Positions 1 to 7,694 of a stretch of 21,175 bases of DNA are shown here, piece by piece; position 1 is the stretch's first letter; every line of letters starts with the position of its first letter. The translations under genes were made by a program, and so were the position numbers. Origin of the DNA: Oceanococcus sp041619315 (lineage in GTDB: Bacteria; Pseudomonadota; Gammaproteobacteria; Nevskiales; Oceanococcaceae); NCBI GenBank assembly GCA_041619315.1, contig JBFKEC010000016.1, forward strand, positions 1 to 21,175, given 5' to 3'. The notes beneath the pieces were generated by a model that was given only the letters and a program-made list of their open reading frames with translations, made no database searches and was not told the DNA's origin.

Positions 1-342
1 ATCGCCGAGCATATATGCGCAAGCGGAGCCCAGATCGTGTTTGTCGGATTGGGAACACCGCGCCAGGATATCTGGCTCTATGAGCATCGCGACCTGATCT
101 CAGCGCCATGCATCGCGGTAGGAGCTGCGTTCGATTACTACGCGGGCCTGCTCAACCCACCGCCGCCCTGGATGGGTCGATGGGGCTTGCAATGGTTACA
201 TCGCCTTGCCCAGGATCCAAGGCGACTTTGGCGCCGCTATCTCATCAACAACGTGCGCTTCGTCTACGAAATGCTCAAGCAACGCTGGGCTGGGCCACGC
301 CCCGTGCGTCATGGCCATGCAGCCTATCGGGGTGAAGCATGA
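1..342 (+). CDS. WecG/TagA/CpsF-family glycosyltransferase, C-terminal fragment
   Basis: This is the 3' part of a gene that begins before the window; the frame is open from base 1 and gives 113 residues before TGA. The family transfers N-acetylmannosamine(-uronic acid) type sugars or related hexoses to a polyprenyl-diphosphate-linked acceptor at the inner face of the membrane, usually as an early step of repeat-unit assembly. What I see: VGLGTPRQD followed by VGAAFDYYAG, then a PPPWMGRWGLQWLHRL stretch and DPRRLWRRYL, which are the ordered C-terminal motifs of this family. The gene ends 4 bases from the convergent sulfotransferase gene. The fragment looks intact to its stop. The exact sugar cannot be told, and the N-terminal half with the catalytic aspartate is outside the window. 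Confidence 0.9.
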   Translation: MAEHICASGAQIVFVGLGTPRQDIWLYEHRDLISAPCIAVGAAFDYYAGLLNPPPPWMGRWGLQWLHRLAQDPRRLWRRYLINNVRFVYEMLKQRWAGPRPVRHGHAAYRGEA

Positions 343-346
343 GCCC

Positions 347-1279
347 CTATCTGCTTGCGTCGCGCCGGCCCCTTGAATAACCCAACGTTTCAAGGACTTC
401 GCCAAGCCGCTGATTGAGCACCTCTTGAGTGGCTTCGTGCAGGCCCAGGTATTGCCCCGGATTGCGACTGCGAATATGCGTCCCCTCACCGGCTGCGGCC
501 TGACCCAGCCCCGACATTGCCCAAAGGTCGTGGCGCCGCTGGTCAGTGATTGGAACGCTCAGAACGTCCCCCAGAACACCAACCCAGGCCTCGAAATCAT
601 CGAGCATGCGTTCGTAGTGCAACACTTTGAAACCGTGTTTTCGCACCATGTCCGCAAAGCCGGAAAAGGTCTCCTCTACCGTGCTCAAATGATCCAGCAC
701 GTAGGCGTCAAGACCCAACTCAAGAGCATGTGTGCGTGCCGCGAAAAACCGTTCGCGGGCCCCTTCCGCAGCCGGCGCGATATGACTGCGGCTGATGGAA
801 TGGAAGTGCGACACCAGGACATCTCGCGGATCGCGAACGCAAACCAGACCTGCCGCCCCCTCAAGCACCGAATCAGGAAGATAGGTGCGGACCGGACAGT
901 AAACATAGCCTTTGTCAGGATGAAACACGTCGGCGGCATGTTCCTGCAAGTAAGCGGCGACCGGTGTGCCGCGCACATTCCACAAATACCCTTCAACATC
1001 CAGGCATCGTGCGGGCTGCGCAATCAGATAAGCCACCGCCTGTGACAGAAACGTCGACGCTGCCTTGTGCACGCAGAATACAAAGGCCCCCGGCCGATCA
1101 CTGATTCGCGCGACATGACCTTGCAAATGACGATGTTCGCGACGATGCACAAAGCGCTTGTAGACGCGCTTCAACCGTGGCCAGCGCTGGCTGGCATATT
1201 GACGCCACTTGTGCGCGGAGCGCATACCCTTCAACCGACCACTCTCCATCGTCAGGACGCAATATCCAAGGTTATACAT
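347..1279 (-). CDS. PAPS-dependent sulfotransferase family protein
   Basis: A 310-residue soluble protein of the P-loop sulfotransferase fold, predicted to move sulfate from PAPS to a hydroxyl of a glycan or sugar. A 5'-phosphosulfate loop is seen at residues 71-77 (HKAASTF, after a hydrophobic strand FVFCV), and a 3'-phosphate motif at about 148-160 (VRDPRDVLVSHFH). The N-terminal 55 residues are basic and may be partly untranslated: ATG codons also occur at residues 11 and 19, and the one at residue 19 (1223-1225) has a GAAGGG stretch just before it. The first ATG lies one base after the stop of the upstream membrane-protein gene, so coupling favours it. It is the last gene of the - strand operon. 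The substrate is unknown; it is only distantly like the second sulfotransferase at 8497-9396. Confidence 0.85.
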   Translation of the reverse strand: MYNLGYCVLTMESGRLKGMRSAHKWRQYASQRWPRLKRVYKRFVHRREHRHLQGHVARISDRPGAFVFCVHKAASTFLSQAVAYLIAQPARCLDVEGYLWNVRGTPVAAYLQEHAADVFHPDKGYVYCPVRTYLPDSVLEGAAGLVCVRDPRDVLVSHFHSISRSHIAPAAEGARERFFAARTHALELGLDAYVLDHLSTVEETFSGFADMVRKHGFKVLHYERMLDDFEAWVGVLGDVLSVPITDQRRHDLWAMSGLGQAAAGEGTHIRSRNPGQYLGLHEATQEVLNQRLGEVLETLGYSRGRRDASR

Positions 1280-1280
1280 T

Positions 1281-2657
1281 TCATGATCGCGCGCGCCACT
1301 GACGCCAGCGCACCCCTAGCGTAAGGGCCATCACAAACATCAGCACGCCGAAGTTATGACTGGGTGGCATCAGAAAACTGGACTGCGTAAAGCAGAACAC
1401 CGCGACGACTAGCGCCAGCACTCGCACCATCAGATGCTGGAAGTGGTCTGCTGAATTCAGGGCCCGCACCGAAGGGAAAAGCACCGCGGCAATGATCGCC
1501 AGCACCAAAGTGCCGGCCATCCAGCCCAGGCCATACACCAACTCATAGTAGACACTGTGGGCACTGCCTATCCGCCGGGGATTCAGGCTCTGCAGCAACA
1601 ATCCGCGAAACTCACCAACACCCAGGTGCTGAAAATCATGGCGAAAGCCAGAGACGAATCCATGCCCGATGAACCAGTCAGCGTTACGTGACACCCAATC
1701 CCAGATCAGGGTACGCCCACTCAGGGTTGATAGCGCTTCCGGTTTGTCACGTGTCAAGGTTGAATACAGTTCATCACTGTAAAAACCAGCAACCAGCACC
1801 AGAATCAATGGCGCCAGCAACATGGCCGGGCCCAGCAGACTAGAGCGCAGCCCTACGAGCGCGCGGGCATCATCACGAATCAGTACTGAGAACCCAAGCA
1901 GCATGAGCAGGCCGGCCAACGTCGCTGCGTAGGCAATACGGACATCCGGCATTACCAGCGCCATGCTCCCCAATAAAGCCAGCGCTGCAGGCCATATCAC
2001 GCGCCCAGTACGCATATACAGATAGGCGGCATAGATCAGGGTCATCGAAGCCGCAAGCGACATATCCGCCACGTCATTGCCCTTGACCCGCCATTGTCCC
2101 TGGCTGAAAACATTGACCGCGCTTGGGGCCAGAACATTGGTGAGCAACACCAGAACAACGAGTATGACGTTTACTTTGAAGAACGCCTCAAGCGCAAACT
2201 CGAAACGCAACCGCCCGACACCTATGCACATGGCTGTAAACACGGCCACGGCAAGACCGATAGCAAACAGTGTGGCCATCGTTACAGTAAGCACCATAGA
2301 CGGCGCATTGATGGCCGACATGAACATGAATGCCGGCACGGCCGCAAGCGCAACAATCCAGAACAGCATCTGATGGGGCAGCAAACGCTGCTCGCGCCAC
2401 TTAAGAAACTGCAGCACGATTAGCGCGGCGGCAAAGCCGTAGACCCCAAGCTGGAGCAGCACGAAAACATCAATTCGTCCTGCGGCGCTGGCACTCAGGC
2501 TTCGTGAGCCATAGGCGCGCCAAACCGGTGGCCCGAAAACCATGAGTAAGCTGGGCAGCAGCAGGAACCACTCGCGCGAAGTCCCGCCCCACAGCGTTGC
2601 GCTTGCGTTGTGCCGACGTTCTCCGTCAGATGCGCCGGAGTGCTCAGTGAGCAACAT
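1281..2657 (-). CDS. O-antigen ligase / Wzy polymerase-like membrane protein
   Basis: A 458-residue polytopic membrane protein with roughly ten or more hydrophobic segments. Members of this superfamily (O-antigen ligase WaaL, polymerase Wzy) join lipid-linked glycans to each other or to an acceptor at the outer face of the inner membrane. A large extracytoplasmic loop near the C-terminus carries LSGRTLIWDW (around residues 312-321), then GHGF, then SAHSVYYELVYGLGWMAG (around 365-382); this is the typical order in the family, including the conserved arginine and histidine. I chose the ATG at 2655-2657; a TTG six codons upstream (2673-2675) is also in frame. The gene overlaps the end of the CDP-alcohol phosphatidyltransferase gene by 14 bases. 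Whether it is polymerase or ligase cannot be decided from sequence; since a flippase is present in the locus, a Wzy role is reasonable. Confidence 0.85.
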   Translation of the reverse strand: MLLTEHSGASDGERRHNASATLWGGTSREWFLLLPSLLMVFGPPVWRAYGSRSLSASAAGRIDVFVLLQLGVYGFAAALIVLQFLKWREQRLLPHQMLFWIVALAAVPAFMFMSAINAPSMVLTVTMATLFAIGLAVAVFTAMCIGVGRLRFEFALEAFFKVNVILVVLVLLTNVLAPSAVNVFSQGQWRVKGNDVADMSLAASMTLIYAAYLYMRTGRVIWPAALALLGSMALVMPDVRIAYAATLAGLLMLLGFSVLIRDDARALVGLRSSLLGPAMLLAPLILVLVAGFYSDELYSTLTRDKPEALSTLSGRTLIWDWVSRNADWFIGHGFVSGFRHDFQHLGVGEFRGLLLQSLNPRRIGSAHSVYYELVYGLGWMAGTLVLAIIAAVLFPSVRALNSADHFQHLMVRVLALVVAVFCFTQSSFLMPPSHNFGVLMFVMALTLGVRWRQWRARS

Positions 2658-3339
2658 CGAAACGCCGAATCGCAATGTAGCTGCTGTGAGCCATGCCTAA
2701 CCCGCCGAACATCAAAAACACCAGACCCAGCAGCACGATATTTTCACGCAAGACACACGCGAGCAGGGTGACGGTCAGGGTATCGCTCAAGGACACGGCC
2801 GTGCGCCGGACGAGGTGCATGACGCCGGCCGTGCTGAAGCGCTGCTTTGAGGCTTTGCGGAACATTGATGCGGTGTACAGATCCTGACTACGCCCGACAA
2901 TCATGAACAATGCAGCAAACAACAGCCACAAGTATTGGGACGTACCGACATATGCTGCTGCGTGATACCAAAGCGCTGCGAATGGCACCACACTGATAAC
3001 AACGTAGTCACAGTAAACATCTAGCCAGCCCCCGCGCTCGCTGGCCGTACCCGTTGCGCGTGCAACCTGACCGTCCGCACAATCAAGCAAGTATGCTCCT
3101 GTAAGCAAGACCCAGGCGCCGCCCTGCGACAACACGCCCGCCCCGCCCGTGGCCAGCACACAGGCGCCGGCAAGCGCCATGAACAAGGCGCACAAGGTGA
3201 CTGCACTGGCGCTGATGCCAGCGCGCACGGCCGCCCAGGCAACAAGGCCGGCCAAAGGTTGCGCGAGGTACCAGGTCGGCGGCGGCCCGCCAGCAGCATA
3301 CTGGCGACGCAAGAATGAACTGGGCGATGGGCTGGTCAT
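2644..3339 (-). CDS. CDP-alcohol phosphatidyltransferase family protein
   Basis: A 231-residue integral membrane enzyme of the CDP-OH-P family, which displaces CMP from a CDP-activated alcohol to make a phosphodiester. The full signature D-x2-D-G-x2-A-R-x8-G-x3-D-x3-D is present without deviation at residues 86-111 (DCADGQVARATG, then G103, D107 and D111), followed by several hydrophobic segments. The start at 3337-3339 is supported by a good Shine-Dalgarno AGGAAG at 3347-3352 with 7-base spacing and by the stop of the upstream gene at 3357; a longer frame to 3492 would overlap that gene by 136 bases and looks non-coding. Housekeeping members (PgsA, PssA) sit elsewhere in genomes. Inside a glycan operon the likely role is making a phospholipid-like intermediate or adding a phospho-alcohol to the glycan; the substrate alcohol is not known. 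Confidence 0.87.
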   Translation of the reverse strand: MTSPSPSSFLRRQYAAGGPPPTWYLAQPLAGLVAWAAVRAGISASAVTLCALFMALAGACVLATGGAGVLSQGGAWVLLTGAYLLDCADGQVARATGTASERGGWLDVYCDYVVISVVPFAALWYHAAAYVGTSQYLWLLFAALFMIVGRSQDLYTASMFRKASKQRFSTAGVMHLVRRTAVSLSDTLTVTLLACVLRENIVLLGLVFLMFGGLGMAHSSYIAIRRFDVAH

Positions 3340-3346
3340 GTGATGT

Positions 3347-3352
3347 CTTCCT
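3347..3352 (-). promoter_or_regulatory. Ribosome binding site deciding the CDP-alcohol transferase start
   Basis: AGGAAG on the - strand, 7 bases before the ATG at 3337-3339. It fixes this ATG as the start instead of an upstream in-frame codon at 3492, and it lies in the 17-base gap after the preceding gene. Confidence 0.6.
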
Positions 3353-3356
3353 GCCT

Positions 3357-4265
3357 TCAGGCTTGGCGCTGGCGCCAGCGGCGCCGAAACAGTATCGCCA
3401 CTAACGGCGCCCCCAGAAACAACCCCCAGTGGCGACGTTTGAAAGGGACAAAGCGCAGCGCGCGGTATGACTGTGCCGAAGCCGCGAGCCAATCGCCCTG
3501 CGTCGCCTGAAAGCGTCCCAGCATGTAGTGCAAATTCGCCATTAAATGGTCGTCGCCATCGTCGCGAAATTTGTCCAGAAAGATCTGCAAGTCATGCACA
3601 CGACGTGAAGCATCCGCACCAATACCCTGTGGACTGGGGTGCGAAACCACCCCCAACTCTTCAGTATATTTAACGCTGTAGGTTCGGCTCAGGCGAAACA
3701 TAAGATCCCAGTCGTCCCACACCCGTAAGCTTTCATCGAAACCGCCCAGCGCGAGCAGGCATTCTTTTTTGGCTAGCCAGGTTTGCGTGAATGCGAACAG
3801 ATTCTCCGCCAAAGCATGGCTGGCGTCTTTTGCTTGTGCCAGGGCCGGCGTAGGAAACACGAACTGATCCCGAGCACTGTTGTATCGCAACATGGCACAG
3901 GAGGTCAGCGCCAATTCCGGATCCTGTTCAAAATGCCTGAGCTGTGCGGACAATCGGTCATACAGCCATTCATCATCATCATCGTGAAACGCCACATATT
4001 CACCCGCGGCTGCCGTAAGGCCCGTGTTACGCGTGGCCGCAGCGCCGCCATTGGAAGCGCGGCGAATGTAGCTGACCCGAGGCTCGTCGGCATAACGCTG
4101 CATGACCCCGGCAGTATCGTCGCTTGATGCATCATCAACCACCAACAGCTCAATGTTCGCATGCGCCTGGTGCAGCACACTTTCAATGGCTCGCGGCAAC
4201 AGCCGCGCTCGGTTGAACGTCGGCATTACCACACTCACCAGGGGCCCTTGCCCATTCCCACTCAT
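3357..4265 (-). CDS. GT2-family glycosyltransferase with C-terminal helical tail
   Basis: A 302-residue GT-A fold glycosyltransferase acting at the cytoplasmic side. The N-terminal VSVVMPTFNRARLLPRAI starts the nucleotide-binding domain, DDASSDDT (44-51) follows, and the metal-binding acidic cluster HDDDDEW is at 94-100; the later WDDWDL supplies the usual acidic and aromatic acceptor-site motif. After residue about 220 there is a helical tail with a TPR-like stretch (HYMLGRFQATQGDWLAAS) and a basic C-terminus. The ATG at 4263-4265 overlaps the upstream TGA as ATGA, so I prefer it to the longer frame starting at 4391, which would run inside the neighbour. It is a paralog of the gene just upstream (4262-5227), sharing layout and tail. 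The donor sugar is unknown. Confidence 0.9.
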   Translation of the reverse strand: MSGNGQGPLVSVVMPTFNRARLLPRAIESVLHQAHANIELLVVDDASSDDTAGVMQRYADEPRVSYIRRASNGGAAATRNTGLTAAAGEYVAFHDDDDEWLYDRLSAQLRHFEQDPELALTSCAMLRYNSARDQFVFPTPALAQAKDASHALAENLFAFTQTWLAKKECLLALGGFDESLRVWDDWDLMFRLSRTYSVKYTEELGVVSHPSPQGIGADASRRVHDLQIFLDKFRDDGDDHLMANLHYMLGRFQATQGDWLAASAQSYRALRFVPFKRRHWGLFLGAPLVAILFRRRWRQRQA

Positions 4266-5227
4266 GCCCTGCCTCCACTGGATTTCATCCACCACCATGC
4301 GCGCCTGAACGTCTGTCGCCAGCGCCGCAGCAGGCGCACAGCATCGCCCCCGCCAAAGCGGGACAGCATGAGCAGGATGCGTGCGCGCCACAATCCGGGC
4401 TTTAGCCCCAACGCCTGACGCAAGTGGTCTCGGCCTGCGCTTTGCTCACCACAAGTCAATTCATAACGTCCCAGCACATAGTAAAAGGACGCCAACGTGT
4501 TCGGCTGATCACGCCAGCGTTCACTGTGCTTATGCAGCACACGGCGAACCCCGGCGGCCACCCGCCCCTCGTTTGAAGCCATGCTGGTCGCATGCCGCTG
4601 ATCCTGTATGAACAGCGGCTCCTCGATATAGCAGAACGAGCAGACGTCACTCAGCCGCAAAGCCAGTTCCCAATCGTTGCGAGCCGGCATGTCTTCATCG
4701 AAACCACCGACGCGACGAACCAGTTCACTGCGCACTAACCACGCAGGTGTGGCAATAGCGCCCATGGAAACCAAGCCCTGCACGCGTGAAAAATTGACTT
4801 GGGCAAAATCCTTGGCCGAGTAACAGTTGCGTGATGCATTCGGCACAAGACGTATATACCCAGCGAGGCACAAACCGACGTGGTCAGGTGCCGATTGCAG
4901 CCGCGCCAATTGCTTTTCCAGCTTGTCTGGCAGCCAGATATCATCATCGTCCTGAAACGCGAAAAATTCCCCTTGCGCCCTTGCAATGGCTGCGTTGCGC
5001 GCCGCTGAAACACCGCAGTAGGTATTCAGTCGCAGGCTATGGACCCGGCTGTCGGTCAGGCCGGCGAGATACTCCGGGGTACCATCGCTGCATGCGTTAT
5101 CGATTACCCAAACGTCAAAATTTTCATAGGTTTGCGACAACACGCTGGCGAGTGCTCGGCGAAACAAAACGAGCCGATTGTGCGTGGGCAAAATCACGCT
5201 GATGCGGGGACACAGGCAAGCACTCAT
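4262..5227 (-). CDS. GT2-family glycosyltransferase with C-terminal helical tail
   Basis: A 321-residue GT-A fold glycosyltransferase. It opens with ISVILPTHNRLVLFRRAL, has DNACSDGT at 43-50 and the acidic cluster QDDDDIWLP at 92-100, and later ARNDWELALRLS, which matches the WDDWDL region of its neighbour. The C-terminal part contains a TPR-like helix pair (YYVLGRYELTCGEQSAG followed by LRQALGLKPG) and ends in basic and tryptophan-rich sequence that could touch the membrane. Its start overlaps the stop of the GT4 gene (ATGA at 5224-5227), and its own stop overlaps the next start, so the three genes are probably translationally coupled. The paralogous pair could add two similar sugars in succession; specificity cannot be read from sequence. 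Confidence 0.9.
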   Translation of the reverse strand: MSACLCPRISVILPTHNRLVLFRRALASVLSQTYENFDVWVIDNACSDGTPEYLAGLTDSRVHSLRLNTYCGVSAARNAAIARAQGEFFAFQDDDDIWLPDKLEKQLARLQSAPDHVGLCLAGYIRLVPNASRNCYSAKDFAQVNFSRVQGLVSMGAIATPAWLVRSELVRRVGGFDEDMPARNDWELALRLSDVCSFCYIEEPLFIQDQRHATSMASNEGRVAAGVRRVLHKHSERWRDQPNTLASFYYVLGRYELTCGEQSAGRDHLRQALGLKPGLWRARILLMLSRFGGGDAVRLLRRWRQTFRRAWWWMKSSGGRA

Positions 5228-6438
5228 GCGCGGCCCTGCGCACTATCGGAAAATTCGTCATACAACGCCTGCAACGCGTCCAGATGCTGTGTCAGCGTGA
5301 AATGTCTGGCGACGTGGTCGCGTCCGCAGGCTCCCATGGTTGGCCAGTCCTGATATGAAACAACCAACTCCGCCAAGCCCTGATTTATGGCCTCCTGGCA
5401 ATCCGCTACCACCAATGCGGATTTGCCAGGTGCAACTGTCTCCGGAATGCCTCCATGGCGCGTTGTCAGTATCGGCAAACCACAAGCCTGAGCCTCAAGC
5501 AGCACAATCCCTTGTCCTTCTTCGTCCCCCATGTCCGACACGGTACACGGAAACAAGAACACATGACTGTCTCCCAGCGCCCTCTTAACCGCGGCACGCG
5601 GTAAGCCACCCAAAAACTCGACGCAGTGCTCAACGCCCAACTCCTGACACAGTGCATGCAGACGCTTGCGGCAGGGGCCCTCACCGATAACCTGATACTG
5701 CACAGACAGGCCTTGTGCGACCAGCGCGGCAACCGCTTTGATCGCACGATCAACAGCCTTCTGTGGGACCAGTCGAGCGACCGTTAAAATTTTCAGACAT
5801 TGCTGAGGTGACCAGACGCGCGCACGGAACTCGAAGTCCTCCAGCGACACGCCGACAGGAATGCGACGAATCTGCTCTGGCCTGTAGCCCAGCGCCTCGG
5901 CCTTACCCTGCATAAAACGGGTGGTCACCACTATGCGGTCGGCACCGGCTCGCAAATAGCGATAGTCCGGCACACACGCTGCCACCACACGGGTCAGGTC
6001 GTAACCGTGAAATGACACGATCAAGGGTTTGGACAAAATCCCAAGCAGGCGTAAGCGCGCGAGCAACTCACCCTGCGGACCAAAATGCGCATGGTAGATA
6101 TCATGACCACCTGCACGACTACGCAAAGCTGCAGCCAACGGCACCAGATCGCCTCGCAAGTCATCGTTCACAAGTGCGCGTAGTTGCTCTGCAGGCGTGC
6201 GCCCGAGCACCACAGCATTGCGCAACCAGCGGCGCCATCGCGCCATTGGCGGCTGCCAGCTAAGGGCCGAAAATTCCGCCGCCAGGGACGCCAGCTTGTC
6301 GCTGTCGAATGAGCCGCGACGACATAAAACATCCACGCTGTGGCCACGCTCACGCAGGCCGCGTACCTGATCTATGACAAAGGTTTCGGACAGCTCCGGA
6401 AACCGGTTAACCAGGACTGCTATTGACTGACGCTCCAG
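5224..6438 (-). CDS. GT4-family glycosyltransferase, probable non-ATG start
   Basis: A GT-B fold retaining glycosyltransferase, first gene of the - strand operon. Visible motifs are HAHFGPQGELLA, SFHGYDL, a donor-site strand LKILTVARLVPQKAVD, and the E-x7-E signature in EGQGIVLLEAQACGLP. The first ATG/GTG/TTG in frame is the GTG at 6334-6336 (370 residues), but in-frame sequence upstream encodes IAVLVNRFPELSETF and VIDQVRGLRERGHS, which is the family's first strand, loop and helix and cannot be missing from a working enzyme. No ATG, GTG or TTG lies between there and the in-frame stop at 6454-6456. I therefore place the start at the CTG at 6436-6438, five bases after a GGGGGG run (404 residues). 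A lost start codon or a single-base deletion are alternatives. The 5' limit is uncertain; the rest is secure. Confidence 0.85.
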   Translation of the reverse strand: MERQSIAVLVNRFPELSETFVIDQVRGLRERGHSVDVLCRRGSFDSDKLASLAAEFSALSWQPPMARWRRWLRNAVVLGRTPAEQLRALVNDDLRGDLVPLAAALRSRAGGHDIYHAHFGPQGELLARLRLLGILSKPLIVSFHGYDLTRVVAACVPDYRYLRAGADRIVVTTRFMQGKAEALGYRPEQIRRIPVGVSLEDFEFRARVWSPQQCLKILTVARLVPQKAVDRAIKAVAALVAQGLSVQYQVIGEGPCRKRLHALCQELGVEHCVEFLGGLPRAAVKRALGDSHVFLFPCTVSDMGDEEGQGIVLLEAQACGLPILTTRHGGIPETVAPGKSALVVADCQEAINQGLAELVVSYQDWPTMGACGRDHVARHFTLTQHLDALQALYDEFSDSAQGRA

Positions 6439-6487
6439 ATCATCCCCCCAGCTTCACGCCCCCACGACAGACTGACTACCCATGCGG

Positions 6488-6516
6488 TTCTCAATCCGTC
6501 ACCCTGTGGTTATTCT
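6488..6516 (+). promoter_or_regulatory. Candidate sigma70 promoter for the + strand operon
   Basis: TTCTCA (6488-6493) and TATTCT (6511-6516), each matching four of six consensus bases, are separated by 17 bases and lie 26 bases before the ATG at 6543. It is in the only intergenic region between the divergent GT4 genes. This is a motif match by eye and weak on its own. Confidence 0.28.
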
Positions 6517-6539
6517 AAATCTTTTGCAGCCTGTGGCAG
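6512..6539 (-). promoter_or_regulatory. Candidate sigma70 promoter for the - strand operon
   Basis: On the - strand, CTGCCA (6534-6539) and TAGAAT (6512-6517) have 16-base spacing; the -10 matches five of six consensus bases. Transcription would start near 6505, leaving a leader of about 65 bases before the proposed CTG start. The -10 overlaps that of the opposing candidate promoter. A TTGACA further upstream (spacing 26) is too far to pair with this -10. Confidence 0.32.
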
Positions 6540-6542
6540 CCC

Positions 6543-7694
6543 ATGTCAATGCCAACCGCGATCGCGCAACAACAACGTGAGTGCAACACGTCACCTAGAG
6601 TGCTAATGACATGCTCGGCCGGCGTGGTTGACGATCCACGCACGTGGTCCGGCACGCCCTTCGCCTTGTACAGCGCACTGAATGATTCAGGGCTGATCAA
6701 CATGGTTGCAGCGCATGCTCCAAAGCCAAGTTTGACGCAAAAGTATGCCCGCAAAACCGATCGAAAACTGCAGCTCAGCCACCCCAGTGTCGATGGTCCA
6801 CTGTTGCGCAAAGCGCGCTGGTTTGAAACCAAGCGACAGGCGCGTTCGCTGCATTGTGCGGCAACCCTGCACCTTGGCACCTACGATCTGCCATCTCGCC
6901 CCATCAGGCAAAGACCGGCCTACCTTTACATCGACACCACTTATGACCTTTGGCGGCACCAGTCGACCCGGCGCAACGAAGTGTCAGCTCGCCTGGACAA
7001 GTTGTTCAGGCGCCTTGAGAACAACGCGATAAACGCGGCCCGACACATTTTTGCCATAAGCGATCATGTTGCCGAGAATCTTGTTGCCAACCATGGCAAG
7101 GATGCGCAGCAAGTCACTGTTGTGGGAACTGGGCGCGGCCAAATCAAAACGTATGCAGGCGCCAAGGATTTCACCAACGGACGCATACTGACAGTGGCCA
7201 AAGTACGCCCCGATGACAAGGGCATACCACTGCTTCTGGAAGCTTTTTCCCGGGCCCGGCGCAACAACCCGCAACTTTCGCTGACGGTCGTGGGTGGACA
7301 AAAAATCACTGGCATCGAGCGCATGCCTGGGGTGCAAGCCACAGGCTGGCTGACCGAACAGCAATTGCAGGCTTTGTTCGAGGATGCATCGTTGTTCGTG
7401 ATGCCCGCCAGTTATGAACCCTGGGGCCTGGTATATCTTGAAGCGCTCAGCTGTCAGGTCCCGATCATGGGACTGGCGCGCAATGCATTCCCTCAACTCA
7501 GCGGGCACGGTGAACATGGCTTTGTAACCCATGCCAGCGCCGATGCATTGGCCCACGATCTCAATGCAGCGATGGCTGACCCACAGCGTCTGGCCGACAT
7601 GGGCCAAAGAGGGCTTGCCTTTGCGAATACCTTCACATGGTCGAATACCGCGCAACGCATTGCTCAGCGCATCCATGCTGATCTTCAAGCATGA
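6543..7694 (+). CDS. GT4-family glycosyltransferase
   Basis: A 383-residue GT-B fold glycosyltransferase. The N-terminal half has RVLMTCSAGVVDDPRTWSG and a TTYDLWRHQ region. The C-terminal domain has GRILTVAKVRPDDKGIPLLL, LTVVGG, GWLTEQQLQALFEDASLFV and the E-x7-E signature EPWGLVYLEAL, which contacts the nucleotide sugar. The first ATG (6543) has no clear ribosome binding site; ATG at 6549 or the GTG/ATG around 6600-6608 could be used instead, and the first strand begins at RVLMTCSAG (from about 6597). It begins the + strand operon and overlaps the next GT2 gene by ATGA at 7691-7694. It differs in sequence from the divergent GT4 gene, so the pair is not a recent duplication. Donor and acceptor are unknown. 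Confidence 0.88.
   Translation: MSMPTAIAQQQRECNTSPRVLMTCSAGVVDDPRTWSGTPFALYSALNDSGLINMVAAHAPKPSLTQKYARKTDRKLQLSHPSVDGPLLRKARWFETKRQARSLHCAATLHLGTYDLPSRPIRQRPAYLYIDTTYDLWRHQSTRRNEVSARLDKLFRRLENNAINAARHIFAISDHVAENLVANHGKDAQQVTVVGTGRGQIKTYAGAKDFTNGRILTVAKVRPDDKGIPLLLEAFSRARRNNPQLSLTVVGGQKITGIERMPGVQATGWLTEQQLQALFEDASLFVMPASYEPWGLVYLEALSCQVPIMGLARNAFPQLSGHGEHGFVTHASADALAHDLNAAMADPQRLADMGQRGLAFANTFTWSNTAQRIAQRIHADLQA

Noticed and set aside
3340..3492. Longer N-terminus for the CDP-alcohol phosphatidyltransferase
   Set aside because: It overlaps the end of the GT2 gene by 136 bases, and a good ribosome binding site precedes the internal ATG at 3337-3339.
3965..3984. Short CAT-repeat-like run
   Set aside because: It is the reverse complement of GAT codons for the DDDD metal site of the GT2 protein, not a microsatellite of note; a similar run near 4940 has the same cause.
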